Part shown: positions 8,417 through 15,548 of the stretch, piece by piece
How the letters are laid out: every line of letters starts with the position of its first letter
Position numbering within the stretch: the first letter of the stretch is position 1
Assembly: GCA_001603075.1 (NCBI GenBank)
Contig: LVBB01000047.1
Span: forward strand, 19,304-83,303
DNA length: 64,000 bases
DNA from: Phycisphaerales bacterium Planc_01
GTDB taxonomy: Bacteria > Planctomycetota > Phycisphaerae > Sedimentisphaerales > Anaerobacaceae
Direction of reading: 5' to 3'
Translations under genes and position numbers: made by a program
Notes under the pieces: model-generated
Told to the model about the DNA's origin: nothing
What the model saw: only the letters and a program-made list of their open reading frames with translations
Database searches by the model: none

Positions 8417-9427
8417 TCATGGCCAGGTCACCTCCAGTGTGGGATGGCGCCAGAGGTAGTACATCGGGCGCTGCGTCAGGCGCGTCAGCAGATAGCGCGT
8501 GCGTTCGAGTCCGCTCGGCATCGTCCGTCGCGTGCCGTGACTCTTGAGAACGCCCTGGATCGCCCGTTCGAGAAACGCGGCCTCGTCGCTCGGCAGGGCG
8601 TCGATTCGCTGCTGAAGGGCCTGCGGATCAATCGGTAGGGGCGAATCATCATTCGCCCGCGCGTCGATGCCGACGGCGCTGAGCGCTTCGAGCAGCATTG
8701 CATGCTCGACGCTGGCGCGCGGGGCGAAGGGCTGCATGCCCGCGCGCTCGAAGAAGGGATGCACCGCGCCCATTATGCCGAGCGCCTCGACGAGCGGGAC
8801 CTCGACGCGTCCGAGCGTCTCGCGCACGAGTCGCGTCGCCAGTCCGATGCCGCGAAAGGGCGGCTCGATCGCCAGACGCGCGATGCAGCGGACGTTGCGA
8901 TTGAGCAGGGCCAGCTCGGTCTGGCGGTCGAGGCCGGCGAACAGGCCGGCGGTGGCGATGCGGCGCATCTCGACGCGGGGGTTGGGCATGCAATAGACAA
9001 TCGCCCCGGCCGGTCGCGTACCGAACGCCCCGAGCGGCCGCTTCGGACGCAGCAGGAACACCGCCCTGACCGCACGCGGCGGCTCGTCGCGATAGTGATA
9101 CGCCGCCAGCGGCGCGTAGTCCGCCGCCTCGCCTGACACTACCTCCAACGCCGCATGCAGAGAACAGTGCTGCGATTGCGGATTTCGGTCCGCCACAGGC
9201 GGATCGGATTGCGGATTCGCACGCGTGGCAGCCGTAGGGTGGGCACCGCCCACCGTCTGCTCTTTGTCATCCTGAGCGGAGCGCAGCGCAGTCGAAGAGC
9301 CTGCCCTGAGCCTGCCGAAGGGATCTGGCCACGGACCAGATGCGTGCCTCGTCTCGGCCAGATTCCTCCGCTCCGCTTCGCTTCGGTCGGAATGACAACG
9401 TCGTGGTGTGGCTCCCTTCGAGGTCAT
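8417..9427 (-). CDS. GNAT-family acyltransferase with repeat-derived N-terminal extension
   Basis: The frame opens at 9427 with an ATGA overlap with the ABC ATPase stop, but the first 85 or so codons translate dispersed repeats (9174-9400). The domain itself starts near 9140. A TTG or GTG at about 9130-9145 could be an internal start. The core has the motif AYHYRDEPPRAVRAVFLL, then GAIVYCMPNPRVEMRR. Next come the GNAT acyl-CoA loop RLAIEPPFRGIGLATRLV and a later MGAVHPFFERAGM, together the usual GNAT beta4-alpha3 and C-terminal pattern. Another palindrome (8634-8660) is read through as ARANDDSPLPI. The substrate is unknown. Position between a lone ABC ATPase and a ParB protein suggests a nucleic-acid or protein modification role. 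Confidence 0.7.
   Translation of the reverse strand: MTSKGATPRRCHSDRSEAERRNLAETRHASGPWPDPFGRLRAGSSTALRSAQDDKEQTVGGAHPTAATRANPQSDPPVADRNPQSQHCSLHAALEVVSGEAADYAPLAAYHYRDEPPRAVRAVFLLRPKRPLGAFGTRPAGAIVYCMPNPRVEMRRIATAGLFAGLDRQTELALLNRNVRCIARLAIEPPFRGIGLATRLVRETLGRVEVPLVEALGIMGAVHPFFERAGMQPFAPRASVEHAMLLEALSAVGIDARANDDSPLPIDPQALQQRIDALPSDEAAFLERAIQGVLKSHGTRRTMPSGLERTRYLLTRLTQRPMYYLWRHPTLEVTWP
8634..8660. repeat. Palindromic repeat, GGGGCGA family, inside GNAT gene
   Basis: GGTAGGGGCGAATCATCATT then CGCCCGC forms a hairpin. It sits inside the acyltransferase frame and is read as ANDDSPLP, parallel to ANNHSPLP in the ParB-like gene. Confidence 0.85.
9174..9401. repeat. Cluster of three repeat types at 5' end of GNAT gene
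   Basis: Contains GATTGCGGATTTCGG and GATTGCGGATTCG units (9174-9222), the GTAGGGTGGGCACCGCCCAC hairpin (9234-9256), and a complete dispersed inverted repeat from TTTGTCATCCTGAGCGGAGC (9262) to GTCGGAATGACAA (about 9399). All are read through by the acyltransferase frame. Confidence 0.85.
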
Positions 9428-10074
9428 GATCGCCTCGCTGTTTTGTAGACCACCCGCGCGGGGCTGGTGAAGTCTTTGCTGACGATCGCGTCGGGGGCGA
9501 GGTCCATGAGGACGTCGTCCCGGCTGGTGGCGACGATCAGCGTCGCCCCCGCCCGTCGGGCGAAGCGGGCGGCGTTGAACGCCGTCGTCACGGCGGTGAT
9601 GCGGTCGAGGTTCGAGCAGAACTCGTCGGCAAAGACGAACGGCCGGCCCGACGCCAGCGCTCGTGCCAGGCGGAATCGCAGCTTCTGCCCGTCGCTGAGC
9701 ACGCTCGGCCGCGTCAGCATCGCGTAGACTGCTCCCATGCCGGCGGCGGTGAGCAGTTGCAGGCTGGCGACGAGATTGTCGTCGAAGCAGTCGATCACGG
9801 TCCGGTCGTCGGGCAGCTCGATTTCGTCGAGGTTGATCCGCTCGGCCTCAGGCGTGCGCTGTTCGATCTCGCGGAGCAGCACGCTCTTGCCCGAGCCCGA
9901 CGGCCCGGTGATGGCGACAATGTCGCCCGGCTCGATGCGGACTGTGCACTGGTGCACCGGGCCGGCCTCGGCGATCCGGTCGAGCGTCAGGCCGAACATG
10001 CGGGCCAGCCGCGCGACCCTGTCAGTGACGGGACCGGCCCAGCCGAATTGCTTCGTCACATGGTAGGTGGTCAT
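9424..10074 (-). CDS. Stand-alone ABC ATPase without membrane partner
   Basis: 216 residues from the ATG at 10074, which has GGGAGG seven bases upstream. A longer upstream frame is a shadow of the HTH gene. Walker A is GPSGSGKS (57-64), the signature LSDGQKLRF (126-134) and Walker B FVFADE (146-151). The H-loop position reads ATSRDD, with Ser where most ABC ATPases have His. The N-terminal 40 residues (YHVTKQFGWAGPVTDRVARL) are unlike a transporter ATPase. No permease or binding protein is nearby. Lone ABC ATPases linked to GNAT and ParB proteins occur in phages and conflict systems, where they act on nucleoprotein rather than transport. Overlaps the GNAT start by four bases. Confidence 0.8.
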   Translation of the reverse strand: MTTYHVTKQFGWAGPVTDRVARLARMFGLTLDRIAEAGPVHQCTVRIEPGDIVAITGPSGSGKSVLLREIEQRTPEAERINLDEIELPDDRTVIDCFDDNLVASLQLLTAAGMGAVYAMLTRPSVLSDGQKLRFRLARALASGRPFVFADEFCSNLDRITAVTTAFNAARFARRAGATLIVATSRDDVLMDLAPDAIVSKDFTSPARVVYKTARRS

Positions 10075-10199
10075 CGGCAAACCTCCCTTTCTATTGCGGA
10101 TTTCAGGTTCGACGTAATCCACGAATTCATGGTTGCTTGTCGCCCTGGCGAAGGGCGATCCGCCTCTGGCGAACGCCGCCCCTACGGCGTTCGCGATAA

Positions 10200-10652
10200 T
10201 CAGGTCGTGGCATTGTGTTGTCCTCTCCGGCTTTCGCGGGCGGCGAGGCGTCGGGCCTTGCGGATCGCGCTTCGCACGCGGTAGGCGTTGATGTGGCGGC
10301 TTTGACAGATCTGGGCGACGGAGCGGCCGCGCACCAGATGGTCGCGAAGGATTGCCAGCTCGCCGGCGTCGAACCGGCGCCGGTGACGCAGGCAGCAAAA
10401 GAAGGTCTCGTCGGTCAGTCGGTCCACGATCCGGCGGAGCTGCCGGGCCACCGTGCTCGGATTGGCGCCGGTCAGCCGGGCGATCTGCCGGACGCTGCGA
10501 CCGCTGTCCAGATACGTCTCCAGCAGCGCCCGGTCGACCCCAACCAGAAGACCCGCCCGCATCCGCAGCACCTCGACGAGGTCTCGCCCCGACGCCCGTC
10601 GGCATGAAGCACTGTTCTGTATCGATCTATCAACCATCGACAGTATTGTCAT
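10200..10652 (-). CDS. HTH DNA-binding protein, likely phage regulator
   Basis: About 150 residues; ATG at 10652 or 10637 is possible, and no strong ribosome site separates them. Two helix-turn-helix segments are visible: VDRALLETYLDSGRSVRQIA with RLTGANPSTVARQLRRI (about 45-80), and LRDHLVRGRSVAQICQS with RHINAYRVRSAIRKARR (about 108-145). It resembles sigma-70 region 4 or resolvase-type HTHs but has no catalytic domain. It is first in the minus-strand phage-like operon, 126 bases before the ABC ATPase, and is a good candidate for its regulator. Confidence 0.65.
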   Translation of the reverse strand: MTILSMVDRSIQNSASCRRASGRDLVEVLRMRAGLLVGVDRALLETYLDSGRSVRQIARLTGANPSTVARQLRRIVDRLTDETFFCCLRHRRRFDAGELAILRDHLVRGRSVAQICQSRHINAYRVRSAIRKARRLAARESRRGQHNATT

Positions 10653-10673
10653 ATGACCATTCCAATTCGTCAA
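10645..10673 (-). promoter_or_regulatory. Possible promoter for HTH-ABC-GNAT-ParB operon
   Basis: On the minus strand TTGACG (10673-10668) is followed by 17 bases and GACAAT (10650-10645). The -35 box is strong and the -10 box weaker. If it is used, transcription starts near 10638 and the HTH protein would begin at the ATG at 10637 or later. Confidence 0.35.
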
Positions 10674-10892
10674 TAGCTTTGTTGCGTATTCGCATAATAT
10701 TGAGTCGAGTTGGTGGCCACTGCGGCCCTGCTTCGCCGTGTTGTTGTGCAGTTAAGCAACTTCCTGGAAAGCACTTGCATCCGTCGGGGTTTTCGGGCAA
10801 TCTCGCAGAAGATTTTTTTCAGAATCCGGGATTTTGGGCAGGCGTCCCGGCCGCCCCTGCGGGCAGATGGGCTGTGACTTTGTGATGCCATG

Positions 10893-10917
10893 GCAGGGGC
10901 GAGGCATGCCTCGTCCC
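10893..10917. repeat. Palindromic repeat, GGGGCGA family
   Basis: GCAGGGGCGAGGCATGCCTC followed by GTCCC forms a hairpin downstream of the pseudopilin gene. Same family as 24105, 25303, 29349 and 50996. Confidence 0.85.
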
Positions 10918-10933
10918 GCGTCGCCTGCGACGG

Positions 10934-11926
10934 TCAGTAGTCCTTGAACCGGCGCAGCCAGGCGGGCCAGTCTTCGGGCGTGACGCCGCCGGCCTTCGTC
11001 CAGGGTCCGGCGGTGTCGAAGCCCTGGTGCCATCGCAGCGTCCAGAGCTCCTTGACGCCCACCTTGCGGACCGCGCCATCGACGAACAGCATGTTGAGAC
11101 CTCCCTCGTGGCGGTCGATCACGACCGGCGCCGAGAAGACATACAGATGGGTTCCCATTTCAAAATCCGCGTACGGGGGCGGCCCGTCGACGATCGCGTC
11201 CCGCAAAGCGGCGTAACTGAGGCGGGAATCGAAGAAGGCCGGAAGGGCGGCCGGTCTCACCTTGCCCAGTGGCTGGTAGTCGTATTCCAGGCACCGATTC
11301 AGCGCGTAGCTGCCGATGTACGTGTAGTCTGACTTGCGCAGCAGTTCGATGTCGGCCCGCCAGGTCGACTCGAAGCGCCAGGCGAGAAACGTGGCGCCTC
11401 CCGTAACATCCGAGCCGCGCGTGCCCTCGGCCTCGGGCGGGGCGGGCTTGGCGGCGGACGGGCACATCATCGCGTCGCGGAGGTCGGTTCCGCTGTACAC
11501 CTCCATGTGGACAGGCCAGGACACGTGCTGGAGTTTCCGTTCTCGGGCTTGCTCATCCCATTCGTAGAGGATGCCGTCGGGATAGCGTCCGTCGTTGTCG
11601 TTCTGATAGGCCGCGAACATCAGCGCCCAGCCGTGCTGGCGGCTCTGGCAAACTACCGCCTGCGCCTGCTTCCGCGCCCGCGACAGGGCCGGCATCAGCA
11701 GCGCCATCAGCAGCGCGACGATCGAGATCACCACCAGCAGCTCGATCAGTGTGAAGGCTTGCCGATTGATTATTGATGATTGACTATTGATGATTGGATC
11801 GGCGTGATGACTGACATGGAACAGCCTCGTCCGGCAGTCTCCATTGCCCCGAGCGCGGCTGAGCCCTTTTTTGTCACCTTGAGCGAAGCGCAGCGAAGTC
11901 GAAAGGTCTGGCCATAGCTGAGACAT
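10934..11926 (-). CDS. Type II/IV pseudopilin-like protein, start disturbed by repeat
   Basis: The conserved part begins at the prepilin leader QAFTLIELLVVISIVALLMA (encoded near 11765) and runs about 275 residues. The C-terminal region carries TYIGSYALNRCLEYDY and GGLNMLFVDGAVRKV, close to the H-X9-DG end of planctomycetal DUF1559-type pseudopilins. The bases just before the leader are simple ATTGATTATTGATGATTG repeats and a dispersed inverted repeat. No ATG/GTG/TTG occurs close to the leader. The nearest in-frame ATG (11926) lies inside the repeat and has CGGAG three bases upstream. The protein may now carry a foreign leader or be inactive. The last 35 bases recur exactly at 12051-12085. 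Confidence 0.65.
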   Translation of the reverse strand: MSQLWPDLSTSLRFAQGDKKGLSRARGNGDCRTRLFHVSHHADPIINSQSSIINRQAFTLIELLVVISIVALLMALLMPALSRARKQAQAVVCQSRQHGWALMFAAYQNDNDGRYPDGILYEWDEQARERKLQHVSWPVHMEVYSGTDLRDAMMCPSAAKPAPPEAEGTRGSDVTGGATFLAWRFESTWRADIELLRKSDYTYIGSYALNRCLEYDYQPLGKVRPAALPAFFDSRLSYAALRDAIVDGPPPYADFEMGTHLYVFSAPVVIDRHEGGLNMLFVDGAVRKVGVKELWTLRWHQGFDTAGPWTKAGGVTPEDWPAWLRRFKDY

Positions 11927-11998
11927 GCGCTCCGTTCGCGGCCAGATCCCTTCGGCAGGCTCAGGGCAGCGTCCTCGACTGCGCTCGGAATGACAAAG
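11766..11998. repeat. Simple ATTGATGATTG repeats plus dispersed inverted repeat
   Basis: 11766-11797 consists of TGATTATTGATGATTGACTA-type units. 11870-11997 is a full dispersed inverted repeat (TTGTCACCTTGAGCGAAGCG to GCGCTCGGAATGACAAAG), including the CAGGCTCAGGGCAG insert. Both lie where the pseudopilin start should be. Confidence 0.85.
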
Positions 11999-12050
11999 TC
12001 GTGGGTCTGCGCGCTTCCCGCTTCGAATGACAGAATCGCAAGCGTTCATC

Positions 12051-12085
12051 TCAGTAGTCCTTGAACCGGCGCAGCCAGGCGGGCC
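12051..12085 (-). pseudogene. Exact copy of pseudopilin gene 3' end
   Basis: 35 bases identical to 10934-10968, encoding AWLRRFKDY and stop on the minus strand. The rest of the gene is absent here. It lies 46 bases beyond the stop codon of the lipoprotein gene and upstream of the pseudopilin gene. Confidence 0.85.
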
Positions 12086-12131
12086 CGCATCTCTGCAAGC
12101 CGCCCGGCTGTTTCGGGTGGGACGATTCACG

Positions 12132-12491
12132 CTACCGGGCGCGGAAGGGTCCCGTCTCTTCGATGACGACCCGGTAGCCGTCCACGGTTGAGGGGATCCG
12201 GTCGCGCAGGGCCTCGGCCCTCTTCGACGAGAAGACCTTGATGCAGGGCTCGCCGTCGCAGAGCCCGATCCCCGTGCCCTCCACGCCGTCAATCGCCATC
12301 CAGGCGTCCGTGTGTTGCTCTTGAACCTGCTCGATGGTCTTAGCGGGTTTGTCGGGATCGCTTGCCATAGACGCACAGCCTTCCATACCAACCGCGGCAA
12401 GTAGGACAACCGACAGCAGGACCCGGCGCCGTCGGCAAGACGATGGCCCAGCCAAGCCCGGTGCCTGCCCACTGGCTGCAGGCGAGTTCAT
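12132..12491 (-). CDS. Small lipoprotein with protease-prodomain-like region
   Basis: 119 residues. A lipoprotein-type leader (RRVLLSVVLLAAVGMEGC) places the lipid cysteine near residue 39; an internal Met could be the true start. The remaining 70 residues (EQVQEQHTDAWMAIDGVEGT, GIGLCDGEPCIKVFSSKRAE, ETGPFRAR) align well with residues 40-103 of the adjacent protease (KEVQQRHIDVLMDRLGVVGV, GIGYNDDGELAIKVFTES, SGQFVAR). It is therefore a stand-alone, membrane-anchored version of the protease N-terminal domain. It lies 12 bases downstream of the protease on the same strand and is probably co-transcribed. It could act as an inhibitor, chaperone or decoy; that is inference. Confidence 0.75.
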   Translation of the reverse strand: MNSPAASGQAPGLAGPSSCRRRRVLLSVVLLAAVGMEGCASMASDPDKPAKTIEQVQEQHTDAWMAIDGVEGTGIGLCDGEPCIKVFSSKRAEALRDRIPSTVDGYRVVIEETGPFRAR

Positions 12492-12503
12492 CTTCGTTTG
12501 CGA

Positions 12504-14066
12504 CTATGGCATCTCGTAGGTGATCGATTCGTTCACACCGGTGACTTCGTAGCCATCCACAGAGCTGACGGCCAGGTTGAACGCCACCGAGCTCTTTGTC
12601 TTGATCTCGGGCGAGTACAGGGCAACCTCGCCACTGGCGTCTGTGTAGCCCGAAGACTCGCCCGTGACCGCGCCACTCCAATCGGCGGTCACAAACGCTT
12701 CCGGCGCAGCGTATGTGCCATCCGTCACGGACACTATCGCATAGGCGCGGACGAATGCATTCTTCCCGGCGTATCGCACGATTGTCCCCCACCCGACGAT
12801 CGCGACATCGTATGTGACCTCCTGTTGCTCGGCAACCGTAATCGGTTTCGAAGCGGTATCCTTCGCTCCGTCATTATCGGTCACGGTCAGGGATACGCTA
12901 TAGGTTCCGCCCGCCGCGTACGTGTAAGTGGGGTTCTGCTCTGTGGACGTTCCGCCATCACCAAAGGTCCAAGCCCAGCCGACTACACTCCCATCCGAAT
13001 CAGTGCTCGCATCGGTGAACGTTACTGTCAGACCATCGCGATCATACGTGAAATTCGCCACAGGCGGCTGATTCTCCGACGGCGGATCTTCCGAGCTGGC
13101 ATCGACAGCCACGCCGAACGTGCTGAGAACCACACCGATTGGATTGGCGATGGTATACAATGTACTGCCGGCAAAGAGCAGGCCGACGGGGTTGTTTCCG
13201 CTCTCGGTCACGATCAGCGAACCCGAATCGCCGCCGGCGCTGAACCTGGCGGGGGAGATGATGATCTGGCCGACAAAGCGCGCGGTGCCGGAAGTGCCGT
13301 AACTGACGTTCACGGTCGCATTGAGGGCGTCAATCCTTCCGGCGGTAAGACCCGTTGTCCGCCCGTACTTCTTGACCCTCATACGCAATTGGGCCTCGGC
13401 GACGGTCGAACTGGGCGTCCCGTATCCGTCCGACGGAGTGGCCGTGCCGAGCGTGGCGGTCGAGCAGAGCGCGATGGCCGCATCGATGTAATTGGAAGTT
13501 CCGTCGAAATATATGGTCTTGAAAGCGGCCAGCTTGCCAATTTCATCGTCAAGTGTCCCGCCGTCATAGGTCCCCGGTTGGATCACAACATCGTCAATCT
13601 GCGCGCTGTTGCTGTTGGCATAGACGTGGTTGTTGCTCAGGGCGTAGATATCTGTGCCATCGGTCACTCGGCACCCGATCGTGCCGGCGGTGATCATCGG
13701 ATGGCCGGTGGAGACGCCGATCGGGACCGGGCGATCAAATCGGGCGGTGGGATCGGCTCGGGCGACGAACTGCCCGCTGATGACCGTCTCGACACGCACG
13801 TTCTCGAGGGCTCTGGGGATGCCGGGGACATCCGACGACTCGGTGAAGACCTTGATCGCCAGTTCGCCGTCGTCGTTGTAGCCGATGCCGACTCCGACGA
13901 CACCGAGGCGGTCCATGAGCACATCGATGTGGCGCTGCTGGACTTCTTTGACTCGCTCAAACGCCTCATCGCTTCGGCCCTGGCCGGAGACCACCCCCGA
14001 AAATACGAGGATGCACAGTAGTGCCAGAGCGAACAGCAAACCCTGAACTACGTTTCGTCTCAACAT
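12504..14066 (-). CDS. Secreted trypsin-like serine protease with PKD domain
   Basis: 520 residues with signal peptide (VVQGLLFALALLCILVFSG, cleavage near VSGQ). Residues 35-105 form a domain shared with the neighbouring lipoprotein. Residues 115-320 are a chymotrypsin-fold protease with His147 (ALSNNHVYA), a candidate Asp195 (YIDAAIAL) and Ser281 (AGGDSGSLIV), so the triad looks complete. Residues about 330-415 form a PKD domain (PPVANFTYDRDGLTVTFTDA, WTFGDGGTSTEQNPTYTY). The last 100 residues form another beta domain. Probably extracellular. The N-terminal domain often precedes this protease type and may regulate it. Confidence 0.85.
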   Translation of the reverse strand: MLRRNVVQGLLFALALLCILVFSGVVSGQGRSDEAFERVKEVQQRHIDVLMDRLGVVGVGIGYNDDGELAIKVFTESSDVPGIPRALENVRVETVISGQFVARADPTARFDRPVPIGVSTGHPMITAGTIGCRVTDGTDIYALSNNHVYANSNSAQIDDVVIQPGTYDGGTLDDEIGKLAAFKTIYFDGTSNYIDAAIALCSTATLGTATPSDGYGTPSSTVAEAQLRMRVKKYGRTTGLTAGRIDALNATVNVSYGTSGTARFVGQIIISPARFSAGGDSGSLIVTESGNNPVGLLFAGSTLYTIANPIGVVLSTFGVAVDASSEDPPSENQPPVANFTYDRDGLTVTFTDASTDSDGSVVGWAWTFGDGGTSTEQNPTYTYAAGGTYSVSLTVTDNDGAKDTASKPITVAEQQEVTYDVAIVGWGTIVRYAGKNAFVRAYAIVSVTDGTYAAPEAFVTADWSGAVTGESSGYTDASGEVALYSPEIKTKSSVAFNLAVSSVDGYEVTGVNESITYEMP

Positions 14067-14408
14067 GGTTCGACCCTTTCACAGAGGTGGGCGGTGGATC
14101 CCTGCGGCACAAGTTGAGATAGCTGGGTGGTGATCGTGCGGGTTTCGCTTCCATGCACAGAGAAAAAAACCGACGGCCTTGTTGCCAAGGAGCCCGCATT
14201 TGTCCGTACAGATGCGTATATTATACCCACTGGATCGACCGATTGCACAGCCGTGTGTACGATCTTTCTGAAATTCGCCTCTGGCGTTTGATTTGGCGAG
14301 GAAAAATGGGTATTCTATAGATTGGTGCTTTGTTGAAATTGGGGTTTCATGTGTTCAGGCTTCAAGCTGGACACGGGGAACATCGCGTTCGTTTTAAGGG
14401 GGTTTGTT
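14067..14408. other. Divergent promoter region
   Basis: This 342-base gap separates the minus-strand protease from the plus-strand duplicated-repeat protein. It is more AT-rich than its surroundings and holds a TATAAT box on the minus strand and an AT-rich TATTCTATAGATT stretch at 14311-14323 that may serve the plus-strand gene. No gene or repeat was seen. Confidence 0.5.
14220..14225 (-). promoter_or_regulatory. Candidate -10 box for the protease gene
   Basis: TATAAT on the minus strand, about 155 bases upstream of the protease ATG. No convincing -35 hexamer sits at 16-18 bases, so confidence is limited. Confidence 0.35.
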
Positions 14409-15548
14409 ATGGCTGAAACACGCTTCAAATCACGCCGGATTCTGATGGTCGCGATGGCGGTTCTGCTGGGGCTGTGGGTCTCGGGGTCCTTCGCCCAGAT
14501 CGACGAGGGCGAGCCGGAGGAGCCGACCACAACGGAGCCCATTGCGCCGCCATTCTTCATCACTGACCTGATCGACACCACGGACCTGACGCCGGAAAAG
14601 GTTGCCGAGATGCGCGAGGATGGCGCAGGGTGGGGCGAGATCCTGATCGCCACGCGTCTGGCCGAGCGGATCGCCGCCGAGCGGATCGCGGCGGCCGGCG
14701 ACGAGCCGGACCCGGAGATCGACTTCTTTGGGGATGCCCTGGCCGATGTGCTGTTGGCGCGCCAGGAGGAGATGGGCTTTGGCGAGATCGCCCAGGCGAA
14801 CGGCTTCACCGTCGGGGATGTGATGCGTCGCAACCAGCGTGGTCTCGTCGCCGAGGGGCGCAGCCGGCGCGGCGCCGACGACGAGGAGATCGAGGCGACC
14901 GCGTCCGACCTCTCGCAGATGGACGAGTCCAACGGCGCGCCGCAGAATATGGAGCCGCCGTTCTTCATCGCCGATCTGGGCCTGACCGATGTCGAGATCG
15001 AACAGATGCGGGCCGACGGGGCCGGGTGGGGTGAGATCCTGATCGCCACGCGTCTGGCCGAGCGGGTCGCCGAGAGAATGGCCGCTGAGAGCGAGGACCC
15101 GGATTTTGACATCGACGCCGCTTTTGCCGAGGCCCTGTCGGGCGTTCTGGACGAGAGAGCCGAGGGCATGGGCTTTGGCGAGATCGCCCAGGCGAACGGC
15201 TTGACCGTCGGGGATGTGATGCGTCGCAACCAGCGCGGTCAGGCCCGGCGGACCGGCGAAGGGATCGAGGCCAGGAACGCCGCGCAGGCCAAGGAGAAGA
15301 AGCAGGGCTTCTTCGCCCGGCTGGGCAACGCATTCGGCTTCGGCAAGGCCGACCGCCCCGAACCGCCCGGAGCCGCCAGAAGCCTCCAGGCCCGCGAGCG
15401 CATCGAGCGGACGGAACGGCCCGATCGGCCCGACAGACCCGATCGACCGGATCGGCCCGAAAAAGTGGAGAAGCCCGAGCGTCCCGAACGACCGGATCGG
15501 CCTGAACGACCCGAGAAGCCCGAGGTGGCAAGAGGGCGTCCCTGGTGA
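14409..15548 (+). CDS. Exported protein with two 95-residue repeats and RPDRP tail
   Basis: 379 residues from the ATG at 14409, with AAGGGGG seven bases upstream. A signal peptide (ILMVAMAVLLGLWVSGSFA) is followed by two homologous units. Each has the order PPFFI, then DGAGWGEILIATRLAER, an acidic DPD/ID segment, MGFGEIAQANG, and TVGDVMRRNQRG (about 45-150 and 180-280). The C-terminal 70 residues are a charged low-complexity tail of RPDRP and EKPERPERP units. No catalytic motif is seen. It overlaps by one base (TGATG) with the beta-barrel gene downstream, so the two are co-translated. It could be a periplasmic adaptor or peptidoglycan/polyanion binder; unknown. Confidence 0.75.
   Translation: MAETRFKSRRILMVAMAVLLGLWVSGSFAQIDEGEPEEPTTTEPIAPPFFITDLIDTTDLTPEKVAEMREDGAGWGEILIATRLAERIAAERIAAAGDEPDPEIDFFGDALADVLLARQEEMGFGEIAQANGFTVGDVMRRNQRGLVAEGRSRRGADDEEIEATASDLSQMDESNGAPQNMEPPFFIADLGLTDVEIEQMRADGAGWGEILIATRLAERVAERMAAESEDPDFDIDAAFAEALSGVLDERAEGMGFGEIAQANGLTVGDVMRRNQRGQARRTGEGIEARNAAQAKEKKQGFFARLGNAFGFGKADRPEPPGAARSLQARERIERTERPDRPDRPDRPDRPEKVEKPERPERPDRPERPEKPEVARGRPW

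Noticed and set aside
12498..14021. A 507-codon plus-strand frame
   Set aside because: Antisense of the secreted protease, which has a complete triad and signal peptide.
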